In this document: piece by piece, positions 1 through 8,761 of the stretch | Numbering within the stretch: position 1 is the first letter of the stretch | Layout: each line of letters opens with the position of its first letter | NCBI GenBank assembly: GCA_045639525.1 | Contig: JAZUDI010000024.1 | Coordinates: forward strand, 1 to 64,000 | Reading direction: 5' to 3' | Length of the DNA: 64,000 nucleotides | From: UBA1181 sp045639525 | GTDB lineage: Bacteria > Bacteroidota > Bacteroidia > Bacteroidales > Paludibacteraceae | The notes under the pieces: generated by a model | The model's database searches: none | Told to the model about the DNA's origin: nothing | What the model saw: the letters and a program-made list of their open reading frames with translations, nothing else | Position numbers and translations under genes: made by a program

Positions 1-280
1 TTGCTCCGCAATCGAGTGCTTCCTTGCACTCTGAATTGTATTGGTTAAGTATGCTGGTGTTCATTTCAGTGCTTTGGATTTGACACTTAAAGTTACTGAA
101 AATCAGCAACTTAACCAAATTTATAGAGAACTATTTCTCTGGTTTTTAGCGATTTATATTGACAAATAATTTCAAAGATCTAAGTATGAAATTGCAGCTC
201 TTTGAAGCTGAATTATATTGTTAAACGGTAAAATTTACCGAAGTATTGCTATATAGTACATTCTGCGGTGGCATTTTTCA
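1..280. other. non-coding left edge of window
   Basis: No convincing reading frame, RNA gene or terminator is visible in the 280 bases downstream of mnmE. A short perfect palindrome (CGGTAAA-A-TTTACCG, 226-240) is present, but it has a one-base loop and no T tract, so it is not a normal terminator. The sequence is A+T-rich and looks intergenic. A gene lying to the left of the window could end here, but none is visible. Confidence 0.5.
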
Positions 281-1693
281 CTACTTACCGATGCAAAAAT
301 TCTTGAATATGTTTCCCAAAACCTCGTCGTTGGTGATCTCTCCACCCGTGATGTCCCCTAAAAAGAAGAGGCAGTCGCGTAGGTCGCGGCTGAGAAGGTC
401 TCCCGATAGGTTGGCCGCTAGACCATCGCTTACACGGATGATGGCGATGAGGGCATTCTTTAATGCCTCATAGTGTCTGAGGTTGGTGACCACCACGCTT
501 TCCGTGTCGGCTTTCTCCACCCCTGAACGATGGGTGAGTTCTGTTAAGATAGCCTCTTTGTTGATATCCTTCTTGGCGGAGATCGCCATTGCTTCAAGTT
601 GGTAGGTTGAGGCTAATTCCAGCAACGATTCCTTTTGCTGTTCGTCGATCAAATCTATCTTATTGAGTAGAGCGAAGGCCTCTTTCCCTATCCAGTGCTG
701 TTTGTTCTGCTCCAAGAATTCCCGGTTTTTATCCACGCTCTCCGCGCCATCCATCACCACCATGACGATGCTGGCCTCGTCGATCTTCTTGAAAGTGCGC
801 TCGATACCTAGCGCCTCCACCTTATCGTCGGTCTTGCGTATTCCCGCCGTATCGATGAAGCGGAAGAGGATACCATTTACCTGCATGGTGTCCTCGATGA
901 CGTCACGTGTGGTGCCGTGCACATCACTGACAATGGCTCGGTCCTCATTCAATAACCAGTTGAGAAGGGTCGATTTGCCTACATTGGTCTCTCCGACGAT
1001 CGCTACGGGGATACCGTTCTTGATCGCGTTGCCGTATTGGAACGAGTGGGCGAGTGAACTGATTTTCCGCTCGATCTCATCCACCAAATCCCGCAAATCC
1101 TGGCGGTCGGCAAACTCCACATCCTCTTCGCTGAAATCCAATTCCAACTCCACCAGGGAGACGAACTGCAACAATTTGTCGCGGAGCAACGACAACTCCT
1201 TGGAGAATCCGCCCCGCATCTGTTTGATGGCCAATCTGTGGGCCGCTGAAGAGTTGGATGAGATGACATCCGCCACCGCCTCTGCTTGGGAAAGATCCAT
1301 TCTGCCGTTCATAAAGGCTCTTTGGGTGAACTCCCCAGGGAGGGCCATGCGGCAACCTTGTGCGATTAGTAGTTCGATGATCCTTTGCTGGATGAATGTG
1401 GATCCGTGGCACGACAACTCCACGGAGTCTTCGCCCGTAAAGGAGTGGGGACCACGGAAAAGGGTAGCTACCACTTCGTCCACAATCTCACCCGAAGGGC
1501 TTTTGATGATACCGAAATTTGCCGTGTGGCTCTTGGCCGAGGCCAAACATTTTCCCTCTTTTACGGAGGTGAAAATCGAATCGGTGATCTCGATCGCCCG
1601 ATCTCCGGACAAACGAATAACCGCTATCGCACCCATTCCTGGCGCTGTCGATACCGCACAGATCGTCTCGTCTGATATGTTGAATCTATCCAT
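281..1693 (-). CDS. mnmE: tRNA modification GTPase MnmE
   Basis: MnmE works with MnmG to build the cmnm5 modification on uridine 34 of several tRNAs in the cytoplasm, using tetrahydrofolate and GTP hydrolysis. The 470-residue protein has the usual length. The N-terminal folate-binding domain begins with the typical DTICAVSTAPG-like run. The family signature FMNGRMDLSQAEAVAD lies near residue 127. The G domain has the P-loop GETNVGKS (about 234-241), the switch motif DTAGIR (about 281) and NKID (about 350). The protein ends in the diagnostic CIGK, whose cysteine is needed for catalysis. It lies 12 nt downstream of the SDR-family gene on the same strand, so the two probably share a transcript starting near 3.24 kb. 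Confidence 0.97.
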   Translation of the reverse strand: MDRFNISDETICAVSTAPGMGAIAVIRLSGDRAIEITDSIFTSVKEGKCLASAKSHTANFGIIKSPSGEIVDEVVATLFRGPHSFTGEDSVELSCHGSTFIQQRIIELLIAQGCRMALPGEFTQRAFMNGRMDLSQAEAVADVISSNSSAAHRLAIKQMRGGFSKELSLLRDKLLQFVSLVELELDFSEEDVEFADRQDLRDLVDEIERKISSLAHSFQYGNAIKNGIPVAIVGETNVGKSTLLNWLLNEDRAIVSDVHGTTRDVIEDTMQVNGILFRFIDTAGIRKTDDKVEALGIERTFKKIDEASIVMVVMDGAESVDKNREFLEQNKQHWIGKEAFALLNKIDLIDEQQKESLLELASTYQLEAMAISAKKDINKEAILTELTHRSGVEKADTESVVVTNLRHYEALKNALIAIIRVSDGLAANLSGDLLSRDLRDCLFFLGDITGGEITNDEVLGNIFKNFCIGK

Positions 1694-1705
1694 TCCGTAT
1701 CGCTA

Positions 1706-3181
1706 TTATTCCCAGCCTTCGAAAATCTCCTCTCCGTACACGTTATGCTCATCTTTGCTATGGTTAGGATACCATACTTGCGCGAAGAAAGGATTTCCTT
1801 TGGCGATCTCGTCGTAGTTCCATGGGGTAGGCAAGCACTCTGGGCACCAGTGTCCACCCTCTAAGATGAGGGCTGGCGAGGCTTTGAATTTGTGGCCGAA
1901 TTGGCACTCCCATTCCAAAGGGGTGCGGAAATCTCCTTTGACCATGGTTTCGCTCAGGCATTTTCCACCTCTGAAAGCGGCTGCTTGGCGCATATCCTCA
2001 ATGTCCCACTCTGTGCGAGGTTTGCTCTCGTCGTAACCGTGATCCAAGATGGTAGGCTCTTCTGTCGGGTGGGAGAGGTCTTGGTGTTTCCAGTCCGGAA
2101 TGTTCTTCCAAGCCTCGACGGATCCGTAGTAGGCGTTGATTCTGTTTTGATCATTGTGCTTGATCCACCATTGTGTTCCCCAACGCTTTTTGTAGGCCAA
2201 TGGGCGGATAAACGCCTTGATAAGGAAACTTGGCACGATGGCGGCCAAATGGTAGAACCAAGGTACGCTTTTACCCATTTGTTTGAAGTATTCATCCACC
2301 GGCACATTGCCACGGAAGTGGAGGTAATCCTCCAATTTTTGGGAATCCAGATACCACATACCGTGGAAGTTACGAAGAACGAACCACTCAGGGTTGAAGA
2401 TCTTCTCAGGTTTTGGGCAACTGATCGCTTTGAGCAGTTTGCACTCGAATTCGTAGTTGCTCAATCGATATTCAGGACCACTACCGATATTGTAGAAGTG
2501 GTTCCAAAACTCGTCAGGAACACTCTCTTCGCAGATGTTCGCGAGCAAGCGACCGCTATCCTCTATGGTGGCCCATTCCAAAACGCCTCTCAAAGGAACG
2601 TGGAACATGATAGGGTCGAAGTTTTTGAGAATAGCTGGGTAGAGGATGCCTGATTGACGGAGACATACCCAATTTTTGATGCCGGATTCCACGATGGTTC
2701 GCTCGGCGATGGTCTTGCTGATGCCGTAGTGGTCGTATACGCTGACACTGATCGGGTCGCCGGATCTACCCCAATGGATTGGTTCGTTGCGGTCGCTTAA
2801 TTGGGCGACGGAACCGATATAACAAACTTTTATGTTGTCTGCGTTGGGTTGAGCCAATACCGCTTTGGCCACATTTTCAGCGGCGGTTCGGTTGACTCTT
2901 CTGGTCTTGTTCGGATAGTAGTCGGCAGAGGGCGAAACCATACCGCCTACGTGTAGGACGAAGTCTGCGCCTTTGGTCGCTTCGAGGACATCCTCGTAAC
3001 GGGTTAAATCTCCCCAGACGATTCTCACTTTGTCCGCATATGGAGCCAATTTCTTTTTGTTGGTGTCGCTTGGACGCGCAAGTACAGTAAGGTCGAAACG
3101 ATCTTGTTTCTTCAGCAGTTCTTGGAAACCTGCCCAACCCATAGATCCGGTCGCTCCGGTAAGGAATATTCTCTTCTTCAT
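1706..3181 (-). CDS. extended SDR (NAD-dependent epimerase/dehydratase) fused to a C-terminal zinc-binding domain
   Basis: The first ~330 residues form a Rossmann-fold extended short-chain dehydrogenase. There is an N-terminal GATGSMG nucleotide-binding motif and a catalytic YGISK (YxxxK). Substrates of this broad family are usually nucleotide sugars or sterol/flavonoid-like alcohols, and nothing here fixes the substrate. The last ~100 residues are unlike other SDRs. They contain C (about 407), a W-E-C-x3-H motif (about 424-429) and CPEC (about 446-449) with conserved-looking tryptophans, resembling treble-clef/zinc-ribbon domains of the W-x-C-x2-GH...CPxC type. At 491 residues it is about 150 longer than a normal epimerase. 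A good TATCTTTG -7 box lies upstream (3242-3249), and mnmE follows 12 nt downstream. The SDR call is firm. The zinc domain is inferred from cysteine/histidine spacing. Confidence 0.85.
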   Translation of the reverse strand: MKKRIFLTGATGSMGWAGFQELLKKQDRFDLTVLARPSDTNKKKLAPYADKVRIVWGDLTRYEDVLEATKGADFVLHVGGMVSPSADYYPNKTRRVNRTAAENVAKAVLAQPNADNIKVCYIGSVAQLSDRNEPIHWGRSGDPISVSVYDHYGISKTIAERTIVESGIKNWVCLRQSGILYPAILKNFDPIMFHVPLRGVLEWATIEDSGRLLANICEESVPDEFWNHFYNIGSGPEYRLSNYEFECKLLKAISCPKPEKIFNPEWFVLRNFHGMWYLDSQKLEDYLHFRGNVPVDEYFKQMGKSVPWFYHLAAIVPSFLIKAFIRPLAYKKRWGTQWWIKHNDQNRINAYYGSVEAWKNIPDWKHQDLSHPTEEPTILDHGYDESKPRTEWDIEDMRQAAAFRGGKCLSETMVKGDFRTPLEWECQFGHKFKASPALILEGGHWCPECLPTPWNYDEIAKGNPFFAQVWYPNHSKDEHNVYGEEIFEGWE

Positions 3182-3241
3182 ATTATATTGTCAAAAAAAT
3201 AGTTAGGTTTTAACGATCGATTGACCGTAAATCTCCTTCCG

Positions 3242-3249
3242 CAAAGATA
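3242..3249 (-). promoter_or_regulatory. -7 box for the SDR-mnmE transcript
   Basis: On the minus strand this reads TATCTTTG, a perfect match to the Bacteroidota -7 consensus TAnnTTTG, about 60 nt upstream of the SDR start codon. No clear TTTG -33 element is seen. Confidence 0.6.
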
Positions 3250-3490
3250 GAAAATTATTTGAAACGGGCGACTCTCTTCCCGTTATGGTAGGGTGCTCTT
3301 TCTGAAATGAATGAAGGAATTGTAAATTTATTGTGTTGATATTTCATAAATCTATTTATGATGTTTTGTTAAATGGTTGTATTGGATAATATTTATTCAA
3401 TAAATTGCTGTTTTGGGGTTAAATCAATTAAAAAATATGTCACAATTAAAAAATTATGGCATACAATGCATTAGTTTTCAAATAAAATTA

Positions 3491-3498
3491 TAATTTTG
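3491..3498 (+). promoter_or_regulatory. -7 box for the small winged-helix gene
   Basis: Reads TAATTTTG, a perfect TAnnTTTG match, with the start codon 47 nt downstream at 3545. The 3250-3490 stretch between the two divergent promoters is very A+T-rich and shows no gene. Confidence 0.6.
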
Positions 3499-3544
3499 TA
3501 TTAAACGTTTTTGGAAATTATTAACTGTTAAATATTGTATTAAT

Positions 3545-3745
3545 ATGCTGAAGGATGTTATTGGAGAAAACTCCGGAAAAGTATGGCACTTATTGAATGA
3601 TAAGGGTGAATTGACTTTCAATCAAATCAAGAAGGATTTGAAGATGAAGAACGAGGAGATTTACCTCGCTTTGGGATGGTTGTTCCGTGAGGATGTTATT
3701 TACGCATACGAGAAAGAGGAGACTCTTTACTACGGACGTCGTTAA
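3545..3745 (+). CDS. small winged-helix domain protein (DUF2582-like)
   Basis: A 66-residue protein made of a single winged helix-turn-helix: an N-terminal helix (GKVWHLLNDKG), a helix-turn-helix (LTFNQIKKDLKMKNEEIYLALGWL) and a C-terminal beta wing ending in YYGRR. This matches the short Bacteroidota winged-helix family (DUF2582 type). Members are presumed DNA-binding but their targets are unknown. It is monocistronic, with its own -7 box at 3491-3498 and a strong terminator at 3767-3798. Its size and isolation resemble an abundant nucleoid-type or regulatory protein, but that is inference. Confidence 0.85.
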   Translation: MLKDVIGENSGKVWHLLNDKGELTFNQIKKDLKMKNEEIYLALGWLFREDVIYAYEKEETLYYGRR

Positions 3746-3766
3746 TAAATTGAATTAATATGAAAT

Positions 3767-3798
3767 AGGGAAGATGCTGAGGCGTCTTCCCTTTTTTT
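3767..3798 (+). terminator. intrinsic terminator of the winged-helix gene
   Basis: An 11 bp stem (3767-3777 with 3782-3792, one G-U pair) has a four-base loop and runs into seven Ts. It separates this gene from the convergent ABC gene. Confidence 0.85.
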
Positions 3799-3815
3799 GT
3801 CGTGGTTTCCGACGG

Positions 3816-5258
3816 TTATAGTTTCTTCAACTCGAACACCTTGTCGATGCAGCTCGGAATCTCCTCTCGACGGTGTGTCACATAGATGAGGCTCTTCTTC
3901 GGCTGTTCGCAGAAGCGCTCGATCACATTCCTGGCCCACGCTTTGTGTTGCATGTCCAGCCCGTGTAATGGCTCGTCTAGAATGAGAAGGTCCGGATTCT
4001 TCACCAAGGTACGGGTGAGTAGCACCATACGTTGCTCTCCGCTCGAAATCTTCATATAGGGTTGCTCTTGCAAATGGCTGATGCCTAAGAGTCGCATCCA
4101 CATTCTCGCATGTTCCAACTGCTCTTCCGAACAGGTTCTGAAGAGTCCTACCGTGTCGAATAATCCAGAAGCGACGATCTTCTCGCAGCTCTGGTTCTCC
4201 TGGAAGTAGAGGTGCATCTCGGACGAGATGTAACCGATAGGGCGCTTGATGTCCCAGATACTCTCTCCGGTACCTCTTTTGCGGTCGAAGATGGTGATGT
4301 CTTGTGAGTAGGCATTCGGATTATCTGCGGCCAAAAGGCTCAATAGCGTGGATTTTCCCGCGCCGTTAGGGCCGAGTAGGGCCCACTTTTCTCCTCGTTT
4401 GATATCCCAGTTCAAATCCCTGAATACATCGTGTCCTTGATGCGAGAGGTTGATGTTCTTCATGCGAAGGACATATTCATATTCACGGCTCTCTTTGTTG
4501 ACGCTCTCTGGTAATACCTTAGGTGCCTCTTGTGTATTAGGAGCCAACCATTCGCTGTATTTTTCCGCAAAGAGGGCGGGGGAGCCGGTTGCCTCATAAA
4601 CCATCTTGTCAGCCTTGAGTATATGGGTAGTGGCCGTTGGAATTTCGTTGATGGCAGGCACCACGAAGAGCATGGATTGGATGGCGGACAACTCCACGAA
4701 GAAATCATCCAACTCCTTGCGCATCTTCGCATCCAATCCGATGAATGGATTGTCGAAAATGATGAGTTCGGGGCGCTGCGAGAGGAAGAGGACGATCAAC
4801 ACGCGTCTTAACTCACCGGAAGAGAGCATGATAAGCCGCTTCTCCAAGAGTGGGGTGATATTCAACTTTTGGAACAACATCTCCATGTACTCCTTCTCTG
4901 TCTCGTGCTTGCTGAGCATTTCTGCCACCGTAGGGGTGGTTTCGTTCTCCAAAGCGTTGAAGCGCTGTTGGTAGTACATGTTCTTGTAGTCCGCTAATAA
5001 ATAGGCTGATTCGAAACAGACCTTCTTGATACGGTCGGTAGGGTAGAACCTGCCCTTGAATCCATAGTCGATGGAACCTGCTTTGGTGGCGTATTTTCCT
5101 GCCACGTAATCCGCTAAGAAACTCTTTCCTGAACCGTTCGGTCCAATGATGCACCATTGCTCTCCTTTGTTGGCTCTCCAGTTGATGGGTTGTACAGGGG
5201 CCATGCCGAAGACACGGGGTACAGCCTCTTTGAATTCAAATAATAATTCCTTTTCCAT
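3816..5258 (-). CDS. ModF-like tandem ABC ATPase without membrane partner
   Basis: This 480-residue soluble protein has two ABC nucleotide-binding domains in tandem, like the ModF/PhrA-type proteins of E. coli. Domain 1 has Walker A GPNGSGKS (about 39-46) and the signature LSSGE. Its Walker B reads IIFDNP, with asparagine where the catalytic glutamate normally sits, and the H-loop histidine is missing (VVPAINEIP). Domain 2 is canonical: GPNGAGKS (about 299), ISSGEQ, LILDEP and VTHRREE. Only the second site therefore looks fully hydrolytic. No transmembrane segment or permease gene is nearby. It is the last gene of a Yip1-smpB-ABC operon, starting 2 nt after smpB. Its function is unknown; it may be regulatory rather than a transporter. 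Confidence 0.8.
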   Translation of the reverse strand: MEKELLFEFKEAVPRVFGMAPVQPINWRANKGEQWCIIGPNGSGKSFLADYVAGKYATKAGSIDYGFKGRFYPTDRIKKVCFESAYLLADYKNMYYQQRFNALENETTPTVAEMLSKHETEKEYMEMLFQKLNITPLLEKRLIMLSSGELRRVLIVLFLSQRPELIIFDNPFIGLDAKMRKELDDFFVELSAIQSMLFVVPAINEIPTATTHILKADKMVYEATGSPALFAEKYSEWLAPNTQEAPKVLPESVNKESREYEYVLRMKNINLSHQGHDVFRDLNWDIKRGEKWALLGPNGAGKSTLLSLLAADNPNAYSQDITIFDRKRGTGESIWDIKRPIGYISSEMHLYFQENQSCEKIVASGLFDTVGLFRTCSEEQLEHARMWMRLLGISHLQEQPYMKISSGEQRMVLLTRTLVKNPDLLILDEPLHGLDMQHKAWARNVIERFCEQPKKSLIYVTHRREEIPSCIDKVFELKKL

Positions 5259-5260
5259 GC

Positions 5261-5719
5261 TTATCTTTTCATCGCCCGATCCATTTGGCGTCTATCATCC
5301 TTCTCTTTGAGGGAATCTCTCTTGTCATACTCCTTTTTACCCTTCGCCACAGCGATCTCCAATTTGGCGTACCCCTTTTCGTTGAAGAATAGTTTGGTGG
5401 GTACGATGGTGAAGCCGGTTTCTTTGGTTTGTCTGCGGAGCTTCATCAACTCTCTGCGGGTAAGCAGCAACTTTCGGTCCCTTTTGGGAAGGTGGTTGTT
5501 GTAAGTGCCATAAAAGTATTCCGACACGTTCATGTTCTTCACCCAAAGCTCATCATCGTTGAAGTAGCAGAAGGTGTCCACCAAGCTCGCTTTGCCCAAA
5601 CGGATAGATTTGATCTCGGTGCCAACCAATACGATACCCGCTTGGTATTTGTCGATCAACTCGTAATCGAAAGTGGCTCTCTTATTTTTTATGACAATGT
5701 CATTTTTCAGTTTTTCCAT
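5261..5719 (-). CDS. smpB: SsrA-binding protein SmpB
   Basis: SmpB binds the tRNA-like part of tmRNA and delivers it to stalled ribosomes for trans-translation. The protein is 152 residues, the normal length. It begins the core with IVIKNKRATFDYELIDKYQAGIVL, followed by the conserved GTEIKSIR. It has the LPKRDRKLLL region, and the basic C-terminal tail (KGKKEYDKRDSLKEKDDRR) that mimics the mRNA path. It lies 9 nt downstream of the Yip1-family gene and 2 nt upstream of the ABC gene, so co-transcription is likely. Confidence 0.97.
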   Translation of the reverse strand: MEKLKNDIVIKNKRATFDYELIDKYQAGIVLVGTEIKSIRLGKASLVDTFCYFNDDELWVKNMNVSEYFYGTYNNHLPKRDRKLLLTRRELMKLRRQTKETGFTIVPTKLFFNEKGYAKLEIAVAKGKKEYDKRDSLKEKDDRRQMDRAMKR

Positions 5720-5728
5720 ACGTCAGAA

Positions 5729-6322
5729 TCAGTGTTTCAGTAAGAAAAGCATAATCTTTTCCATGAGAAATGGTGCTAGGCAAATGATGGCCGAGGTGTA
5801 GAGCGTGAACTTTTGACGCTGCTCTTCCGTGATCTCAGGGAAGATGGATGGTACACCAAACCATATTAAATATACGAGGTATAATATCAATGCCTTTAGC
5901 AGAAATAATATCGGGAATATTGTGGTTATGAAATTGATGATGAGATAGTAGCTGAATATGTAGGAGGTCATGATCGCGCTATCCTTGTACAACGGTCTCG
6001 CTTTGAAAAGCTTCTCTGTCAGTGGCCCGCTGATGACGAGCGTGGCGACATGGTACCCTACGAATACACTACAGATGCATACGACGATCTCCTTGCAACA
6101 GACCTTTAGTAAGTATTCGGTGGCATCCTCGTAGGCGAATGGATCGAACTCAGTCACGCATTTTATGGTGGTCGCGATGATCAGACAGAGCATTAAAGGA
6201 GTGACATAGTTATTGCGAAGATCGCTGGGTTGGGGGCGCTCTTCCGCTATAACTTTCCATTCCGATTCGGGGAATCTGGCCAGTTGTATGAGTCGTTTCA
6301 CTTTTGGATTCATGCGTTTCAC
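5729..6322 (-). CDS. Yip1-family integral membrane protein
   Basis: This 197-residue protein has an N-terminal cytoplasmic stretch (LIQLARFPESEWKVIAEE, the typical start of bacterial Yip1 proteins). It is followed by about five hydrophobic segments (roughly 42-58, 76-100, 120-142, 142-160 and 173-195). The molecular role of bacterial Yip1 proteins is unknown. It is the first gene of the operon with smpB and the ABC ATPase, and has a TAATTTTG -7 box 12 nt before its start. Confidence 0.75.
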   Translation of the reverse strand: MKRMNPKVKRLIQLARFPESEWKVIAEERPQPSDLRNNYVTPLMLCLIIATTIKCVTEFDPFAYEDATEYLLKVCCKEIVVCICSVFVGYHVATLVISGPLTEKLFKARPLYKDSAIMTSYIFSYYLIINFITTIFPILFLLKALILYLVYLIWFGVPSIFPEITEEQRQKFTLYTSAIICLAPFLMEKIMLFLLKH

Positions 6323-6333
6323 TCAATATTTCC

Positions 6334-6341
6334 GCAAAATT
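6334..6341 (-). promoter_or_regulatory. -7 box for the Yip1-smpB-ABC operon
   Basis: Minus-strand TAATTTTG, a perfect TAnnTTTG match only 11 nt before the start codon at 6322. The expected transcription start would lie almost at the start codon, so the leader would be very short or the real start slightly downstream. Confidence 0.5.
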
Positions 6342-6422
6342 AGGGATTTTTGCATTAAAAAGTTATTTTTGTATTAACAAAAGTGATTATAGAAAAGTGT
6401 TTACTGACTTTACGAAGGTGAT

Positions 6423-7337
6423 ATGGCATTGATTCAATTAAAAAATAATGGCGTGGAGGCGTTGGTGCTGACTGATGTGGGCGGCCGCATCGTCTCGTTT
6501 CATCGAACGGGCAAACCGAATGTGTTGGAGAGTGATCCGAAAATGTGGGAGGAGCCTGAGAGCGAACGATTTGTCCCTTCTCCGTTCCTGATGGACTTTA
6601 AGGGCTATAATGGCCATGAAGTTTGGGTGGGGCCACAGAGTCAGTGGTGGAAACAACAAACACTCAATACGGAAAAGATCGACTCCGATCTGTTTTGGCC
6701 GCCAGATCCCTATATTAGTTTTGGATCGTACGAAGTGGTTGAACAGTCGGAAAGTTCCGTTACCATATTGGGAGAGACCTCTCCGATCAGTGGTGTACGA
6801 ATGGAGAAGCGTGTCTCGTTGGAGGTGGATGGTTCTCTCTATTTTGAGGTGTCGGCCGAAAATATGCGTGAGACGACAGTTTCGTGGGATTTGTGGCTTA
6901 TAACCCGTGTCAACGGACACAATCCTAATTTCGTACCGGTGGCTTCCGAATCGGATGTCTTCCTTGGTGAACCCTCGCATCCTTGGCAAGGATGTCCAAC
7001 CTATAAAGTGGAGAATGGTTACTTCTCCTTCACGCCGTTGGTCAACGACGGTAGATACGAGGAGTGTACCGGAAAGGCCTATATCAAGGCGGTGAAGCCG
7101 ATTATTATCGCCCATTGTGGTGATGAGCGATTGACCTTGGAGTTTGAACACCACGACTGGGATACCATCCATCCGGAACAGGCGGAGATTGAACTCTATA
7201 ACTTCGTCCACAAGGAGGCTGAAAAATCTTTGTTGGAGTTGGAATACCATACGCCCTACAAACAGTTGGCCCCACACGAGAAGATCTCCACTTGGTCAAG
7301 ATGGCGATTGTCTCCTTTGGAAAAGGGTGAAATATAG
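6423..7337 (+). CDS. DUF4380 domain protein (mutarotase-like fold)
   Basis: A 304-residue cytoplasmic protein without a signal peptide. It begins with the family-typical VLTDVGGRIVSFHRTGKPNVL and contains the tryptophan-rich GYNGHEVWVGPQSQWW region. These features match the DUF4380 family, whose predicted fold is the galactose mutarotase/glycosidase beta-sandwich. No enzymatic activity is established. A secreted protein of unknown function follows 48 nt downstream on the same strand, and the pair may be co-transcribed. A carbohydrate-related role is only a family-level guess. Confidence 0.7.
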   Translation: MALIQLKNNGVEALVLTDVGGRIVSFHRTGKPNVLESDPKMWEEPESERFVPSPFLMDFKGYNGHEVWVGPQSQWWKQQTLNTEKIDSDLFWPPDPYISFGSYEVVEQSESSVTILGETSPISGVRMEKRVSLEVDGSLYFEVSAENMRETTVSWDLWLITRVNGHNPNFVPVASESDVFLGEPSHPWQGCPTYKVENGYFSFTPLVNDGRYEECTGKAYIKAVKPIIIAHCGDERLTLEFEHHDWDTIHPEQAEIELYNFVHKEAEKSLLELEYHTPYKQLAPHEKISTWSRWRLSPLEKGEI

Positions 7338-7385
7338 TTGAAAATGGTGATGTAATAGAATGGGTGAATATAAAATTTAATAGTT

Positions 7386-8624
7386 ATGAAATCTCTTTTT
7401 TTATCTGCGCTAATGGTAATGGCGTCATTTCTTCCCTCTTTTTCGCAGGCGGAGATGAGTGAAGCCTTCTACATTATAAAGGATGGTAAGTTGCAGCCTG
7501 GCGTTACCGTCGCCAATACCTACTGTCCCTTGGAGATGACCGAGTATGATGGATACCTTTCGTTTAAGAAGAAGGGTCTATACTATCAAAACATCCGATT
7601 TGATTTGTCTATTGATCGTCCGTTGGTTTTGGACAATAAGAATTTGGTTGTGGAGTATATGTTGCCGGAGACTGCCATTTGTGACACAAGCCATAAAGAG
7701 AACATTTACAACAACGTTTGCGCCTATAAAGAGGCAGCGACGATGTCTGTTCAAGCTCTGGACACGACAGGAAGGTGGTGTTCCAGAATATATATCGATG
7801 GAAAATTCGATGCGAATTCAGCTAAGGATTTTGTCTCTTACAACCGTTTCGCGTTTGCCCGTAACAAAAGTAGGATAGCGTCCGTTGTGCTTTCTTATAT
7901 CGATAGGTGGCAGTGGTTCGAGGAGGATAATGAGCCTATGCCCGATTCTTTAAAAATCAAGAATTTATATTATGCGAAGCCTAAAACGAATACTTCCGTA
8001 TTTTTCTCCTCGCAGTTTGATGGCACCAATACGTGGGATGAGTATCAATCGCTCTTCTATTCCTACAGTGGGGTGGAAGTCGTTTCTAACAATGAGGATG
8101 ACTATATTCCTCGTTTGAAAATGATGTATATGAATCAACGTTACAATTGGACTGGTTCGGATGGCTCTGGGTACTTGCCTAGTGAGTTGTTCCATGGTTT
8201 GTTGGTGAAGAATCGGGCCCTTTACAAATCGGATTACGTGTTGGATACGGATACGCTATTCATCCGCCCGATCGCACTTCCGAAGAATGCGAAAAGTATT
8301 GATGTGGAGGCACTTGTCCGTGTGGATCGACGGGTGAGAGAGGGTGCGCGGACTGAACCGTTAACCGCCTATATCAAATTTAATAATTCGAAGCAGTTGG
8401 TGAAGTTGTTTAACGACACCATTCCGAATATATACACTTTGGAACGGACTACCGTGGCAGTCCCTGCTGGCGCGAAGAGTTGCTCCTTGATTTTCTTGCA
8501 AGCGCCGACAGCAACCTATGTGGTTGATAACCTAATTATGTCTTATAAGAATACAATTGTCGCTACGAAACCCAAGACGGGTCCTGTGGCTGGAAAGCCA
8601 GTGGTGTTGCCACAAAAGAAATAA
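7386..8624 (+). CDS. secreted protein of unknown function
   Basis: I do not recognise a domain. The 412-residue product starts with a clear signal peptide (MKSLFLSALMVMASFLPSFSQA, cleavage probably after SQA). The body is rich in aromatic and beta-forming residues, with three cysteines between about residues 48 and 117. The tail is low-complexity and proline/lysine-rich (KPKTGPVAGKPVVLPQKK). No lipobox, no T9SS C-terminal signal and no membrane anchor is seen, so the product is probably periplasmic or exported. It sits 48 nt after the DUF4380 gene and ends before a shared terminator at 8710-8737. Confidence 0.7.
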   Translation: MKSLFLSALMVMASFLPSFSQAEMSEAFYIIKDGKLQPGVTVANTYCPLEMTEYDGYLSFKKKGLYYQNIRFDLSIDRPLVLDNKNLVVEYMLPETAICDTSHKENIYNNVCAYKEAATMSVQALDTTGRWCSRIYIDGKFDANSAKDFVSYNRFAFARNKSRIASVVLSYIDRWQWFEEDNEPMPDSLKIKNLYYAKPKTNTSVFFSSQFDGTNTWDEYQSLFYSYSGVEVVSNNEDDYIPRLKMMYMNQRYNWTGSDGSGYLPSELFHGLLVKNRALYKSDYVLDTDTLFIRPIALPKNAKSIDVEALVRVDRRVREGARTEPLTAYIKFNNSKQLVKLFNDTIPNIYTLERTTVAVPAGAKSCSLIFLQAPTATYVVDNLIMSYKNTIVATKPKTGPVAGKPVVLPQKK

Positions 8625-8709
8625 ATGAATCGAACGGGTTTCGAAACTTTGCCTATGCGGCAGGTGATCTGTTGTTCGATGGATTAAAATGACAATGGAT
8701 TAAAATAAC

Positions 8710-8737
8710 AAAGGCGGTCTCGAAAGAAACCGCCTTT
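8710..8737. terminator. bidirectional terminator between convergent genes
   Basis: A 9 bp perfect stem (AAAGGCGGT 8710-8718 with ACCGCCTTT 8729-8737) sits between the secreted protein gene and the convergent zinc-ribbon gene. A/T tracts flank both sides. Confidence 0.75.
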
Positions 8738-8761
8738 ATTTATTGTCTTGCGATGATGTGA

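Noticed and set aside
226..240. Palindrome CGGTAAA-A-TTTACCG as a terminator or operator
   Set aside because: The one-base loop and lack of T run argue against a terminator, and there is no further evidence for a binding site.
246..1817. Long open frames opposite mnmE, such as 384 codons on the + strand
   Set aside because: They lie antisense to the conserved MnmE protein, have no family-like composition and arise from its codon bias.
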